From Desulfomicrobium orale DSM 12838 (lineage in GTDB: Bacteria > Desulfobacterota > Desulfovibrionia > Desulfovibrionales > Desulfomicrobiaceae): a stretch of 64,000 nucleotides of DNA. Below the pieces are notes generated by a model. It ran no database searches. It was not told where the DNA came from and saw only the letters and a program-made list of their open reading frames with translations. A program made the translations under genes and the position numbers. The stretch covers positions 372,001 to 436,000 of the forward strand of contig NZ_CP014230.1 in NCBI RefSeq assembly GCF_001553625.1, written 5' to 3'. Shown in pieces: positions 1-8,557 of this stretch (positions are counted from its first letter, which is position 1; each line of letters begins with the position of its first letter).

Positions 1-1026
1 ATAAGCGAACGTGGCCTGCTCCATGCCGAGGCCGTTCTCTTCAGGACTGGTGTCTCCTTCGTCCGGCAGGACCGGCAGGGAATGCAGACTGTCGATGTGG
101 TCGAGACTCAGCGAGATGATGTTCAGAATGCCGAACTCGCCGAGAAGCGCCTCCACCGGCTGGTAGTAGGTGCCGCTCATGATGGCGAAGAACAGAAAGA
201 CCGGTAGCGATATCATGCCGTTCAAGTGGAAAATCAGGCCGCACAGGAAGACCATCCCCATCCCGATGCGGATGAAGAGCTGATACAGCATCATCGGCCG
301 TATGGCCTTGAGTTCATATGCGGCGGCGGCATCCCGGTAGCGTTCCAGATGCCCCGAGATTTCCCTGAAGATATGCTCGCTCATCCGATAGGAACGGATC
401 GTTTCCATACCCGAAACATATTCCAAAATGGCGCCGATGACTCCCCGTTCCATTTCCTGCCGTTTTTCTCCGGCGGTTTTGAAGGCCCGTTTCGTCGAGT
501 TGTACACGAACCACGCCGGTACGAATCCGATCATCGCAATGATTGCCAGCCGAAAGTCCATGAAAAGCATGATAACGGAGAGGCAGACCACAGACGTCAT
601 GCCTGCGATGAAATTGGCCGCAGTGGCCATACAGCGCATTTCGACGAAGCTCATGTCATTTGTGAAAACAGATGTCAGGCCACCGAGCTGTTCCGCCTGG
701 AAGGTGCCCAGCGGCAGTCTGGCCAGCCGCCCGCTCTCTTTGATCCGGACATCCCGCATGATTTCGTAGCCGACGGCGGCCTGAAGCCTGGTGACCTGGT
801 ATTCCAGAACATAGCGCAGCGCGAGAAGACCTGCCATACACAGGCTGTATCGCACCAGCACGCCCATGCCGAAGGTCCCGTTCACAAGGCTGACTATCGC
901 CGCCATGACAAACAGATATATGCCGCCCGTGCAGCAGTTCTGAAGGATGTTCAGTGTCGCCGCCGCGAGCAGTGTCTTTCGTCTGCCGCCCGCCAGTGCA
1001 AAAATACGGCGAATCATCTCAATCAT
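1..1026 (-). CDS. ABC half-transporter (membrane plus start of ATPase), cut by window edge
   Basis: This is the N-terminal part of an exporter-type ABC half-transporter running off the left edge. Translation from ATG at 1024-1026 gives hydrophobic segments starting at MIEMIRRIFALAGG, a six-helix-type membrane domain and the first residues of the nucleotide-binding domain (LGMEQATFAY). Its start overlaps the stop of the upstream ABC gene by 8 bp and has a GGAGG Shine-Dalgarno site, so the two are translationally coupled and probably form a heterodimer. In yersiniabactin and mycobactin systems such pairs (YbtP/YbtQ, IrtA/IrtB) sit in the inner membrane and take up or process the metal-loaded siderophore. 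That role is inferred from context, and export of the product is the alternative. The ATPase motifs lie outside the window. Confidence 0.85.
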   Translation of the reverse strand, partial: MIEMIRRIFALAGGRRKTLLAAATLNILQNCCTGGIYLFVMAAIVSLVNGTFGMGVLVRYSLCMAGLLALRYVLEYQVTRLQAAVGYEIMRDVRIKESGRLARLPLGTFQAEQLGGLTSVFTNDMSFVEMRCMATAANFIAGMTSVVCLSVIMLFMDFRLAIIAMIGFVPAWFVYNSTKRAFKTAGEKRQEMERGVIGAILEYVSGMETIRSYRMSEHIFREISGHLERYRDAAAAYELKAIRPMMLYQLFIRIGMGMVFLCGLIFHLNGMISLPVFLFFAIMSGTYYQPVEALLGEFGILNIISLSLDHIDSLHSLPVLPDEGDTSPEENGLGMEQATFAY

Positions 1027-2767
1027 GGTCCTCGCCTCCCGCAAGCCAGTTTTCGGAACGCTCAAAGGCTTCCCACATGTTTCTATAGACGGGAGACGCG
1101 GCAAGCAGGTCGGCATGGGAACCGGAAGCCGCCAGTTCGCCGTTTCGGATCACCATGATCGTATCCGCGTCCACAACACTCAGCAGGCGATGGGCGATGA
1201 CCACGACAGTCTTCCCCCGCGCCAGTGCGGAAAGCGCTTTTTGGAGTTCATCCTCGTTATCGGGGTCGCAATACGCCGTGGCTTCGTCCAGAATGAGTAC
1301 GGGAGCATTTTTCAGCAGCGCCCGCGCAATGGCGATGCGCTGGCGTTCGCCGCCCGACAGCGTGCACCCGCGTCCGAGCATGGTTTCATAGCCCTGCGGC
1401 AACGCCATGATGAAATCATGACACCGGGCGGCCTTCGCCGCTTCGGACACTTCCTCGAAGGTGGCATCGGGTTTGCCCAGACGGATATTATCGATCACAC
1501 TCTGCTCGAACACCGTGTTGTTCTGGGTCACGAAAGCGATAGTCGAGGCAAGCTGTTCCGCCGTCATGGAGCGGATGTCCACTCCGCCGATACGGATGCT
1601 GCCACCCTTGACGTCCCAGAATCTAGCGATCAGCCTGGCGATGGTGCTTTTGCCGCCGCCGGAAGGTCCGACCAGCGCGGTCACCTTGCCCGCCTCGGCG
1701 GTGAAGGAAAGGCCGTCGAAGACCTTTTTCTCGCCGTATCCGAAGGAGACATTATCGAAAACGACGTCAAACCCTTCCGGCACGGAAGGTGCCTTTTCCT
1801 GCGGCAGTTCGCGCATATCGAGCAGTTCGGCGAGGCGTCCGGCAATCTGCATGCAGATATTCATTTCGTCGCCATAGCGTCCGATCTTGGTCAGTGGCGC
1901 GACATAGCACAGAGACGCGAACAAATAGAACAGCAGCGACGGTGCGTCGATCCTGCCTGTGGCATACAGATACCCCGCCGCCGGAAAAACGAAGACGATC
2001 CCGGAACTCATGATCACGGAATTGACGGTCATCGAATGGCGGCATTCCGCAAACCATTGTTTCATGAAACTGCAATAGCGCCTGGCGGACTCCTCGAACC
2101 GCGACCATGATTTTCCTTCAGCGGCGAAGATGCGGATTTCTTTCATTCCGTGGACATACTCCACGAGGCTGCTGTTCAGCTTCTGCGTGGTGGACTCCAT
2201 GACGGGAAAATTCTTCATGGCCAGCTTGCCCATGACTCCGATGCACGACATGTAGATGACGATGGGCAAAAGCATGACGAGGCCCACGCGCCAATCCATG
2301 CAGAAGACGACTGCGATCATGCTGACCGGAACGATGAGGTTGCCGAGTATTTCCGGGTAGTGGTGCCCGTAGAACATCTCGAGCTTTTCCACATCGTCGA
2401 AGATTCTGCTTTTCAGCTTTCCCGCCGAGTTTTCGTCGAGGAAGCCCTGTGGGACACGGGCGAATTTCCGCAGAATATCGCTGCGGATCGCATGAAGTGT
2501 CTCAAAGGCCGTCAGATGCGAGAGCCGCGTGGACAGAAAGTGGAACACCACCTGAAGAAAAATGCCTCCCACGGACAACCCGCCCCCCATGTAAGCTCGG
2601 GAAACGTCCCGGGGATCGGAAAGCAATGCATCCAGAATCACGTACAGCCCGAGCATGGGCAGCAGACTGCACAGGGCCGAAAAAACAGCAAGGGCTCCGG
2701 CAGCCAGCAGGCGCCTGCGATTCGTCTTGTCTGGGAGCCCGCACAATGTCCGCATTCCGTTATTCAT
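1019..2767 (-). CDS. ABC half-transporter, siderophore-type (YbtP/YbtQ-like)
   Basis: A 582-residue protein with an N-terminal membrane domain (about residues 20-310) and a C-terminal ATPase. Visible ATPase motifs are Walker A GPSGGGKST, signature LSGGERQRIAIARALL, Walker B VLILDEATAYCD and the switch His in VVVIAHRLLSV. The DEATAYCDPDNE stretch resembles the siderophore ABC half-transporters of the Irt/Ybt group. I chose the ATG at 2765-2767 because GGAGGTC precedes it; an upstream ATG at 2827 would add 20 unconvincing residues. It overlaps the next ABC gene by 8 bp. The likely job is transport of the metallophore across the inner membrane; direction cannot be read from sequence. Confidence 0.9.
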   Translation of the reverse strand: MNNGMRTLCGLPDKTNRRRLLAAGALAVFSALCSLLPMLGLYVILDALLSDPRDVSRAYMGGGLSVGGIFLQVVFHFLSTRLSHLTAFETLHAIRSDILRKFARVPQGFLDENSAGKLKSRIFDDVEKLEMFYGHHYPEILGNLIVPVSMIAVVFCMDWRVGLVMLLPIVIYMSCIGVMGKLAMKNFPVMESTTQKLNSSLVEYVHGMKEIRIFAAEGKSWSRFEESARRYCSFMKQWFAECRHSMTVNSVIMSSGIVFVFPAAGYLYATGRIDAPSLLFYLFASLCYVAPLTKIGRYGDEMNICMQIAGRLAELLDMRELPQEKAPSVPEGFDVVFDNVSFGYGEKKVFDGLSFTAEAGKVTALVGPSGGGKSTIARLIARFWDVKGGSIRIGGVDIRSMTAEQLASTIAFVTQNNTVFEQSVIDNIRLGKPDATFEEVSEAAKAARCHDFIMALPQGYETMLGRGCTLSGGERQRIAIARALLKNAPVLILDEATAYCDPDNEDELQKALSALARGKTVVVIAHRLLSVVDADTIMVIRNGELAASGSHADLLAASPVYRNMWEAFERSENWLAGGEDHD

Positions 2768-2904
2768 GTGGACCTCCAAGCCACGTGAAAAGGGCTGACC
2801 CGGACATGCCGAGTGCACCCGTCTCAACGATTCTGTTCAAACGCATTGCAACACGCCTCCTTTACCGCTCCGCACGAACTCGAGTCCGCGCGGACGTGGC
2901 ATTC

Positions 2905-5244
2905 TCACTTTCTCTCGTCACCGAACACTTTCAGACGGACGATCAGATTGGGAGTGATGAAATAGTCACACATGACCGCAACGAGGACGCCTATGGTCAC
3001 CAGAACGCCCATGTGCACGAATATGACCATCTTGGAAAAGGCATAGGCCATGAAACTGAGGCTAAGGACGCACGAGGTCAGCAACATGGCCTTTCCAGTG
3101 CTCAGAAACGTGCGCCGCACACTCTCACGGTAATTGCCCGTCCGCATGAATTCGAGCTGGCAATGGTTGATGAAGTGGATGGTATCGTCGACAGCCAATC
3201 CGAGCAGCATGGGAATGACCGTCACCGTCATCATGTCCAGCGGGATGTTGAAAAAGCCCATGACGGCGCACACGAAAAACGCCGGAAGCAGGTTCGGAAT
3301 CATGGCAATCAGGCCAATTCTGAGGCTTGCGAAGGCCAGAGCCATGATCATGGAGATGGTCAGCATCGACATGAAGACAGACTGTACCTGTCCCCAGCTG
3401 ACGTAGTCCTGAATCTGCGTGAACTGGCAGAGCGTGCCGGTCAGGATGACCTTGGCTCCGGGAAACAGTTCGGCTCCCCATTGTCTGATGGCATTCAACT
3501 CCCGCACGGCTTCGCCGGAGTTGTAGTCGTCGATTTCGATCATGATACGCAAACGCTTGTACTCGTAGTCGATCCAGCGTTCGGCTTCCGTACCCCCCGC
3601 GTTCTCGTACAGCAGCAGGACCTGTGCAATCTCTTCCCGGCTGCCGGGAAGGGCATAGTGCGCGGGATCGTTGGCATTGAGCACCATATTGAGATCCTTG
3701 AGGACGTCAACGACACTGTGCACCTTTTTGGTCAGCGGGAATTCCTTGATGCGTTCCGTCAGCGTTTCCAGCTTCCTGAGATTTTCCGGCAGGCGGGCTT
3801 CGTCCTCGTCAGGAAATTCGATCCCCACTCCGAAGGAATACAGTGAACCAAGAGGTGTCTCGCTGATGCGGCAGATGCGGTCGACGTAGGGTACATCCGT
3901 CCCGAAGGAGCGGCGAAGATCAAAGGCTACTTCAACCTTGAACAGCCCGACGACGGACGCAATGACAGCCAGAGCGGCAATGGAAAAGATAAGTTTTGGA
4001 TAATCCAGCACCCGGGCGCCCATGCGCTTCATGAGCGCATCCAGCCAGCTGTCCTTTTCCTTTTTCCGCTCCACGGCGGGCTTGTCCTTGCCGTAGGAAA
4101 GCAGGATCGGCAGCAGTACGATGGTCAGCACGAAAAGCAGGATGGTCAGGGTGGCCGATGTGACTCCGACCCAGCGGATGGGCCGCAGATTCACGAAGCA
4201 GAACGAAAGCAGGGAGACCGCCGTGGTAAACGCGCTGAAAAAGATAGGCCAACCTGTTTCACCGGCGGCATGTTCCAGCGACCACCGCCGCTGCCCTGTC
4301 CGCTGGAATTCCCATCTGAAGAAATTGATGAAGTACAACGAGTAACATACCGCCATGGAAAAGCTGAGAAAAATGGGCATCAGCATGACGAGCGGGTCGG
4401 TACTGATACCGATCAGGCCCTGCATGCCAAGAACGATGGCAAGCCCCGCTCCGCCCAGGAACAGCGGGAAAAGGACACCGCGCACGCCGCGCAGGACGAT
4501 GGAGAGCAAAATCACGACAAAAAGCAGTGAAAGGCCGATCAGACGCGGCATTTCCTTGGCCATGAAGTTGCGCTTCTCCAGATTGATGACCGGCCAGCCG
4601 GTCGTCTGAGGATGCAGGTACGCGTACTTTTCCTGTCCGGCGATTTCATTCACCTTTCGGCCGATGACCATTTCGATGAACTCACCGTGCTCGTCTACCG
4701 TGCCGTCCGGGATATTCTTCAGGCGCAGCATGACCCACGCGTACCGGCCGTCTTCTGAGACAAGCCGGTTCTTCAGGGATGGCTTGGCCATGACGGCGTT
4801 GCGGATCGCCTCCAGCTCCTCCGGCGATTCGGGGATAACGGAAGGGACAATGTCAGAAACATCGAGGCCGTCCTCCGTTCCTTGCGTGAATTCCATGTCG
4901 GTGACGGAAACCACGTCGTCGGCATAAGGTACGCCGTCGAGCAATTCCTTGCCCATTTCACGGATGCTTTTCAGTACGTCGGGCGCAAAGACGTTGCCTG
5001 TCTTCAGCAGCACGGCACAAAAATTGTCGTTCCCGAAAATGGACGCCATGTAGTCCTTGGCGATCAGCAGCGAGTCCCCTTCATCGAAATAATGGGAATC
5101 GTCCGTATCGGTCTTGAGCTGTTTCAGGCCGTATGCCGAGCACGCCAGAACCAGAACCATGATCGCCAGAAACAGATTCCTGCGTTTCAAAATGGCCTTG
5201 CTCAGCCCGACAGAACGCCTGTTGATCGCTTCAATATTCAGCAT
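2905..5244 (-). CDS. RND-superfamily (MMPL/COG1033-type) exporter
   Basis: A 779-residue inner-membrane protein with the architecture of predicted RND-superfamily exporters. It has one N-terminal helix (about residues 24-45), a large periplasmic loop, a block of helices (about 230-400), a second helix and loop, and a final helix block. The motif GLAVDDTIHFINH near the C-terminus is characteristic of the group. At under 800 residues it is the short COG1033 type rather than the roughly 1000-residue AcrB type. GAGGA precedes the start. It follows a LolA-like periplasmic protein, a pairing often seen for exporters of lipids or secondary metabolites. Placed between the biosynthetic genes and the ABC pair, it most likely secretes the metallophore (inference). 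Confidence 0.85.
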   Translation of the reverse strand: MLNIEAINRRSVGLSKAILKRRNLFLAIMVLVLACSAYGLKQLKTDTDDSHYFDEGDSLLIAKDYMASIFGNDNFCAVLLKTGNVFAPDVLKSIREMGKELLDGVPYADDVVSVTDMEFTQGTEDGLDVSDIVPSVIPESPEELEAIRNAVMAKPSLKNRLVSEDGRYAWVMLRLKNIPDGTVDEHGEFIEMVIGRKVNEIAGQEKYAYLHPQTTGWPVINLEKRNFMAKEMPRLIGLSLLFVVILLSIVLRGVRGVLFPLFLGGAGLAIVLGMQGLIGISTDPLVMLMPIFLSFSMAVCYSLYFINFFRWEFQRTGQRRWSLEHAAGETGWPIFFSAFTTAVSLLSFCFVNLRPIRWVGVTSATLTILLFVLTIVLLPILLSYGKDKPAVERKKEKDSWLDALMKRMGARVLDYPKLIFSIAALAVIASVVGLFKVEVAFDLRRSFGTDVPYVDRICRISETPLGSLYSFGVGIEFPDEDEARLPENLRKLETLTERIKEFPLTKKVHSVVDVLKDLNMVLNANDPAHYALPGSREEIAQVLLLYENAGGTEAERWIDYEYKRLRIMIEIDDYNSGEAVRELNAIRQWGAELFPGAKVILTGTLCQFTQIQDYVSWGQVQSVFMSMLTISMIMALAFASLRIGLIAMIPNLLPAFFVCAVMGFFNIPLDMMTVTVIPMLLGLAVDDTIHFINHCQLEFMRTGNYRESVRRTFLSTGKAMLLTSCVLSLSFMAYAFSKMVIFVHMGVLVTIGVLVAVMCDYFITPNLIVRLKVFGDERK

Positions 5245-5480
5245 ACAATCCTCGCCGTGGTCGTATTGCGTGGGTGTGGGATCCCGAAAAAGTACCGTAG
5301 ACCGGCCTCACGCTCAGGAGCTGCGTTTCCGGATCCATGCAAGCCGTCATACAGACATAAAAACGCGGTTCCGAAATGTCCCGCAGGACAGAGCCAGATT
5401 CCCGTCAGGCTTCCGCCGCAGCCTGCAGAACTGCTGCCGCCGCAATCACTCTGGGCATCGACAGCAGGACGGACGTGGGG

Positions 5481-6278
5481 CTAAGGCGCCCCCCGTTGCA
5501 ATACGCCCACCTGGAAAAGAGAATCTCCCAGTCCCTGATCGTAGATGAACGGACCGAACTCCACGAGCGTCTTGTGCTCATCGGCGATATTGTTCATCTC
5601 CGCCTGCTGCACCGACCAGAAACCCTGTTGTTCCTGAAGCTTCAGCACATCGTACACGCGCGTGAGGCCTTCTTTTTCGTAATACTCCAGATGGACCACG
5701 AGACGGGTCTTCTTGTCGATCCACACGACCCTGCGGAGCACGGGGTCTTCCTTGTCCACAGGGACGGACTCGACCTTCCAGCATTCGTAGTCCCCGCGCT
5801 TTTCTTCACCCAGCATCGTATGCGTATCCTTGCCGATATTGCGACGCCCCATGTCGATGTCGTCATAGGTGAAGTCGCTGCCCATGAAGAAATCATTGTT
5901 TGCCGTCCCGCTGATGCGGCGCACTTTTTTCATGGAGGGTATGTACAGCCACTTGTCATCGTCCTTCCCGATCTTGTCGTAAGTCCAGGAAAGAAACTTC
6001 GTTCCTTCCACGTCTGCCGGATTGCGGAAAGTGATGAGGGATTTCCGGTCCATCCCATAGTCTTTCGCCACCTGCTCAAGCACACGGACCCGCCGGGAAC
6101 CGCGCTTGTTGATCAGTGTCATGGTCAGCGTGCCCTGCCGGTCGTCTCCGTCGGGCCGTTCCCGCATCATGGTCACAGCCTGGATCCCGGTCAGCTCTTC
6201 CGCCAGGACGGGGATAGCGAACAACAGGACACCCCAGACCGCTAAAAGGCCCATCAGGGTTCTTGATACCCGATACAT
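5481..6278 (-). CDS. LolA-like outer-membrane lipoprotein-sorting family periplasmic protein
   Basis: A 265-residue secreted protein. Residues 1-26 form a signal peptide ending at a probable cleavage after VLA. The mature part is a beta-rich domain of the outer-membrane lipoprotein-sorting (LolA/LolB-like, COG2834) superfamily, with the repeated short beta patterns typical of partners of RND exporters (for example FRNPADVEGTKFL, DDKWLYIPSMKKVRR and GSDFTYDDIDMG). A GGAGA site precedes ATG 6278. The next gene downstream, 236 bp away, is the RND exporter, so this protein probably carries or receives the exported molecule in the periplasm (inference). It is not LolA itself: the sequence is distinct and lptF/lptG lie elsewhere. 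Confidence 0.75.
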   Translation of the reverse strand: MYRVSRTLMGLLAVWGVLLFAIPVLAEELTGIQAVTMMRERPDGDDRQGTLTMTLINKRGSRRVRVLEQVAKDYGMDRKSLITFRNPADVEGTKFLSWTYDKIGKDDDKWLYIPSMKKVRRISGTANNDFFMGSDFTYDDIDMGRRNIGKDTHTMLGEEKRGDYECWKVESVPVDKEDPVLRRVVWIDKKTRLVVHLEYYEKEGLTRVYDVLKLQEQQGFWSVQQAEMNNIADEHKTLVEFGPFIYDQGLGDSLFQVGVLQRGAP

Positions 6279-6313
6279 GCTCTCTCCGTTGGATCGTTCA
6301 GGTTCGAAGTGGT

Positions 6314-6336
6314 GGGGAGATCCCCAGCTTCTCCCC
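6314..6336. other. Hairpin between the carboxylase/reductase and LolA-like genes
   Basis: GGGGAGA (6314-6320) pairs with TCTCCCC (6330-6336) around a 9-nt loop, directly downstream of the carboxylase/reductase gene. A T6 run lies on the upstream side in the minus direction, so it is not a textbook terminator for the operon. It may attenuate or stabilise the message. Confidence 0.3.
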
Positions 6337-6356
6337 GTGATGGTGAAAAAATTTTT

Positions 6357-7727
6357 TCAGGCAGTTGCCAGATCCTGACGAAACAGATTGATCTTCGCTT
6401 CACCGAGGCGTTCCCGCAGGGCGTAATCGCGGATGCCCATGTCTTCCTCCGGAGCGATATTCAGAAAACCAAGCTTACCGATATGCGTGCCCTGGTGGAG
6501 CATGTGAAAAGCCTCCGCCCCATCACTCAAAGGGAATACCCGCGAAAGAGTGGGATACAGAAATCCCTTGCAGATGAGCCGGGCCGTCTGCACCGCCTCA
6601 TAATAGTTCGCGGCATGCGACCCGATGATATGTTTGACGGTCTGCCACAGATAGCGGTTATCGAAGACGTGATCGTACCCGGACGTGGAGCCGCAGGTGA
6701 CGATCTTTCCTCCGGCGCGGGCGATGGCCACGCTCGCCGCGAAGGTCGAGCGTCCTGTATGCTCGAAGACGATGTCGGGATCTTCGCCGCCCGTGAGTTT
6801 CCGGACCTGTGCCTTCAGCCGCAGAATCTGCCGGTTCTTGGTTCGGCCGTGCTCGTCGAGAAAGCGCTCCTCACCGGGCGTGCGCGGAAGCACGATGACC
6901 CGCTCGCAGCCCATTTTCCGCACCATCTCGGCCTTTTCCTCACTGGAGACGACACCGATGGGAATGCCGCCGCCGTTCAGCACGAACTGGATGGCGAACG
7001 TACCGAGCCCTCCGGAGGCGCCCCAGATCAGTACATTGTCACCCTGCATCATCTGGGCGCCATTTTTGGAAACGAGCATCCGATAGGTTGTGGTCGCCAC
7101 AAGAGTCATGGACGCGGCCTCGACCCATGTCAGGTGTTCGGGCTTGGGAAGCAGCTGGTGTTCGCGCACCAGCGTGAAATCCGAGAACGACCCGAAGTTC
7201 GTCTCGAAGCCATAGGCCATGAGCCGGGGATCCCGGATTTCGTCGTCGAACACCTCCGGCGAGGCCACATCGCACGTCGGACCAAAGATCATGACCCGGT
7301 CTCCCGGTTTCCAGCGGGTGACGGCTGAACCCACACGGACGATCACCCCCGCTCCGTCCGTGCCGAGCACGTGGTGATCTACATTATGCTTGGCGTTATG
7401 CGGGGAATATTTGGCATATTCGCCGAGATAGTTGAAGCCGGGAGCCGGCTCGAACAGGGATGACCAGACATTGTTGAAATTCAGCGCGGAGGCCATGACG
7501 GCCACAAGCACCTCGTGAGGCCCCACTTCTGGAAGGGGCACCTCTTCAAAATGCAGAGAGCGGCGCGGATCCTTTTCTATGAAGGAAAGTCCCTGAAACA
7601 GGTTTGTCTCGTCGCGATGGACAGTCAGCGCCCGCATCGCATCAGGCAGGAGAGCATTGGCAAAATCGTCGGAAACGCTGCGTTCCGATTCCACAAGGTC
7701 GAGGATGTGCTTCAGTTCTGGTTTCAT
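6357..7727 (-). CDS. ccr: Crotonyl-CoA carboxylase/reductase-like enzyme (alkylmalonyl-CoA supply)
   Basis: A 456-residue medium-chain dehydrogenase/reductase with the length and layout of crotonyl-CoA carboxylase/reductases (CCR). It has an N-terminal helical extension (HILDLVESERS), a GroES-like catalytic domain (about 60-215) and a Rossmann domain with GASGGLGTFAIQF. Residues reported to hold CO2 in CCR enzymes have clear counterparts: Asn in ALNFNNVWSS, Phe-Glu in AYGFETNFGSF, and His in HIIGSHAANYYEA. The family reduces an enoyl-CoA with NADPH while fixing CO2, giving ethylmalonyl-CoA or longer alkylmalonyl-CoA. In a PKS-containing operon this points to a dedicated extender-unit supply. 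ATG 7727 was preferred to TTG 7733. A yersiniabactin-type operon would usually carry a thiazolinyl reductase; this enzyme is not one. Confidence 0.85.
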   Translation of the reverse strand: MKPELKHILDLVESERSVSDDFANALLPDAMRALTVHRDETNLFQGLSFIEKDPRRSLHFEEVPLPEVGPHEVLVAVMASALNFNNVWSSLFEPAPGFNYLGEYAKYSPHNAKHNVDHHVLGTDGAGVIVRVGSAVTRWKPGDRVMIFGPTCDVASPEVFDDEIRDPRLMAYGFETNFGSFSDFTLVREHQLLPKPEHLTWVEAASMTLVATTTYRMLVSKNGAQMMQGDNVLIWGASGGLGTFAIQFVLNGGGIPIGVVSSEEKAEMVRKMGCERVIVLPRTPGEERFLDEHGRTKNRQILRLKAQVRKLTGGEDPDIVFEHTGRSTFAASVAIARAGGKIVTCGSTSGYDHVFDNRYLWQTVKHIIGSHAANYYEAVQTARLICKGFLYPTLSRVFPLSDGAEAFHMLHQGTHIGKLGFLNIAPEEDMGIRDYALRERLGEAKINLFRQDLATA

Positions 7728-7776
7728 CGTCAAATCCTGTTAAATGGTCGTATCGTCTCAAGAAGGGAACATATCT

Positions 7777-8538
7777 CTAGAGGGTGTACATCAGGAGGGA
7801 TTGATCGATTTGACCGATCACCTCGTCGAGCCATTTCCGCAGATAAAAATGTCCGCCGGGATAGGTCGCCATGCTGCATACGCCTGTCGTGAACTGTTTC
7901 CAACGCCGGACGCGATCGAGAGGAACGAGGATGTCCTTTTCCCCCGCGAATACAGAGATGGGGATATCCAGAGCCTCCTTCGTGCCGTCGATCATGGAGA
8001 GCAGCAGAGCGTGGTCCAGGAGGAGCGTTTGCCGTACCATTTCCAGGCTGTCCGCATCGAGCAGGACGGATTCAGGAATGGAATTGGACTGGAGCACCCT
8101 GTTCAGAAAGGCCTCGTCACCGACGGTTTCCGGGCGTAACTCGTCCGGCGGGATGGGAGTCGGGGCCGCCGAGACAAACAGATGCACCGGAGCGGTCATC
8201 CCTTCCCGCGCGAGATAAAGCGCCAGCCGGAAGGCTAGAAGACCCCCCATGCTGTGGCCGAAGAACACCGTCTTCGGAGTAAAAAGAGGATGCAGCGCAA
8301 GGGCGAGTTCTTCGCACAGAGCGTCTATGTCCGTTATGGCCTGCTCGCCATAGCGTTCCTCATGGCCGGGAAGCTGCACGGGGAACAGACTGATGTAATC
8401 GGGGAGCAGGGGCTTCCACGGAAGAAATGAGGAAGCCCCGCCCCCCGCGTAAGGAAAGCAGAAGAGGCGTACCTGCTCATCCGCCGCAATGTTTTCGAAG
8501 CGAATCCAGTCGGACTGCCTCCGTACGTTGCCCGGCAC
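7777..8538 (-). CDS. Type II (editing) thioesterase, downstream copy
   Basis: A 253-residue alpha/beta hydrolase of the GrsT/YbtT type II thioesterase family. It starts with the family hallmark LFCFPYAGGGASSF, has the nucleophile elbow GHSMGG, a late acidic residue in AGEKDILVP and the catalytic His in GGHFYLRKW. Such enzymes clear wrongly acylated carrier proteins in NRPS/PKS lines. The start is a GTG at 8538 behind GGGAGG, 19 bp after the stop of the Cy-A-PCP-TE synthetase, so the two are almost certainly co-transcribed. A second type II thioesterase lies at 32751-33473. Confidence 0.9.
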   Translation of the reverse strand: MPGNVRRQSDWIRFENIAADEQVRLFCFPYAGGGASSFLPWKPLLPDYISLFPVQLPGHEERYGEQAITDIDALCEELALALHPLFTPKTVFFGHSMGGLLAFRLALYLAREGMTAPVHLFVSAAPTPIPPDELRPETVGDEAFLNRVLQSNSIPESVLLDADSLEMVRQTLLLDHALLLSMIDGTKEALDIPISVFAGEKDILVPLDRVRRWKQFTTGVCSMATYPGGHFYLRKWLDEVIGQIDQSLLMYTL

Positions 8539-8557
8539 GCGTTTCCTCCCGCTCCGT

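Noticed and set aside
5245..5480. Possible small gene between the LolA-like protein and the RND exporter
   Set aside because: No frame has both a ribosome site and a plausible peptide; it is left as an untranslated gap.
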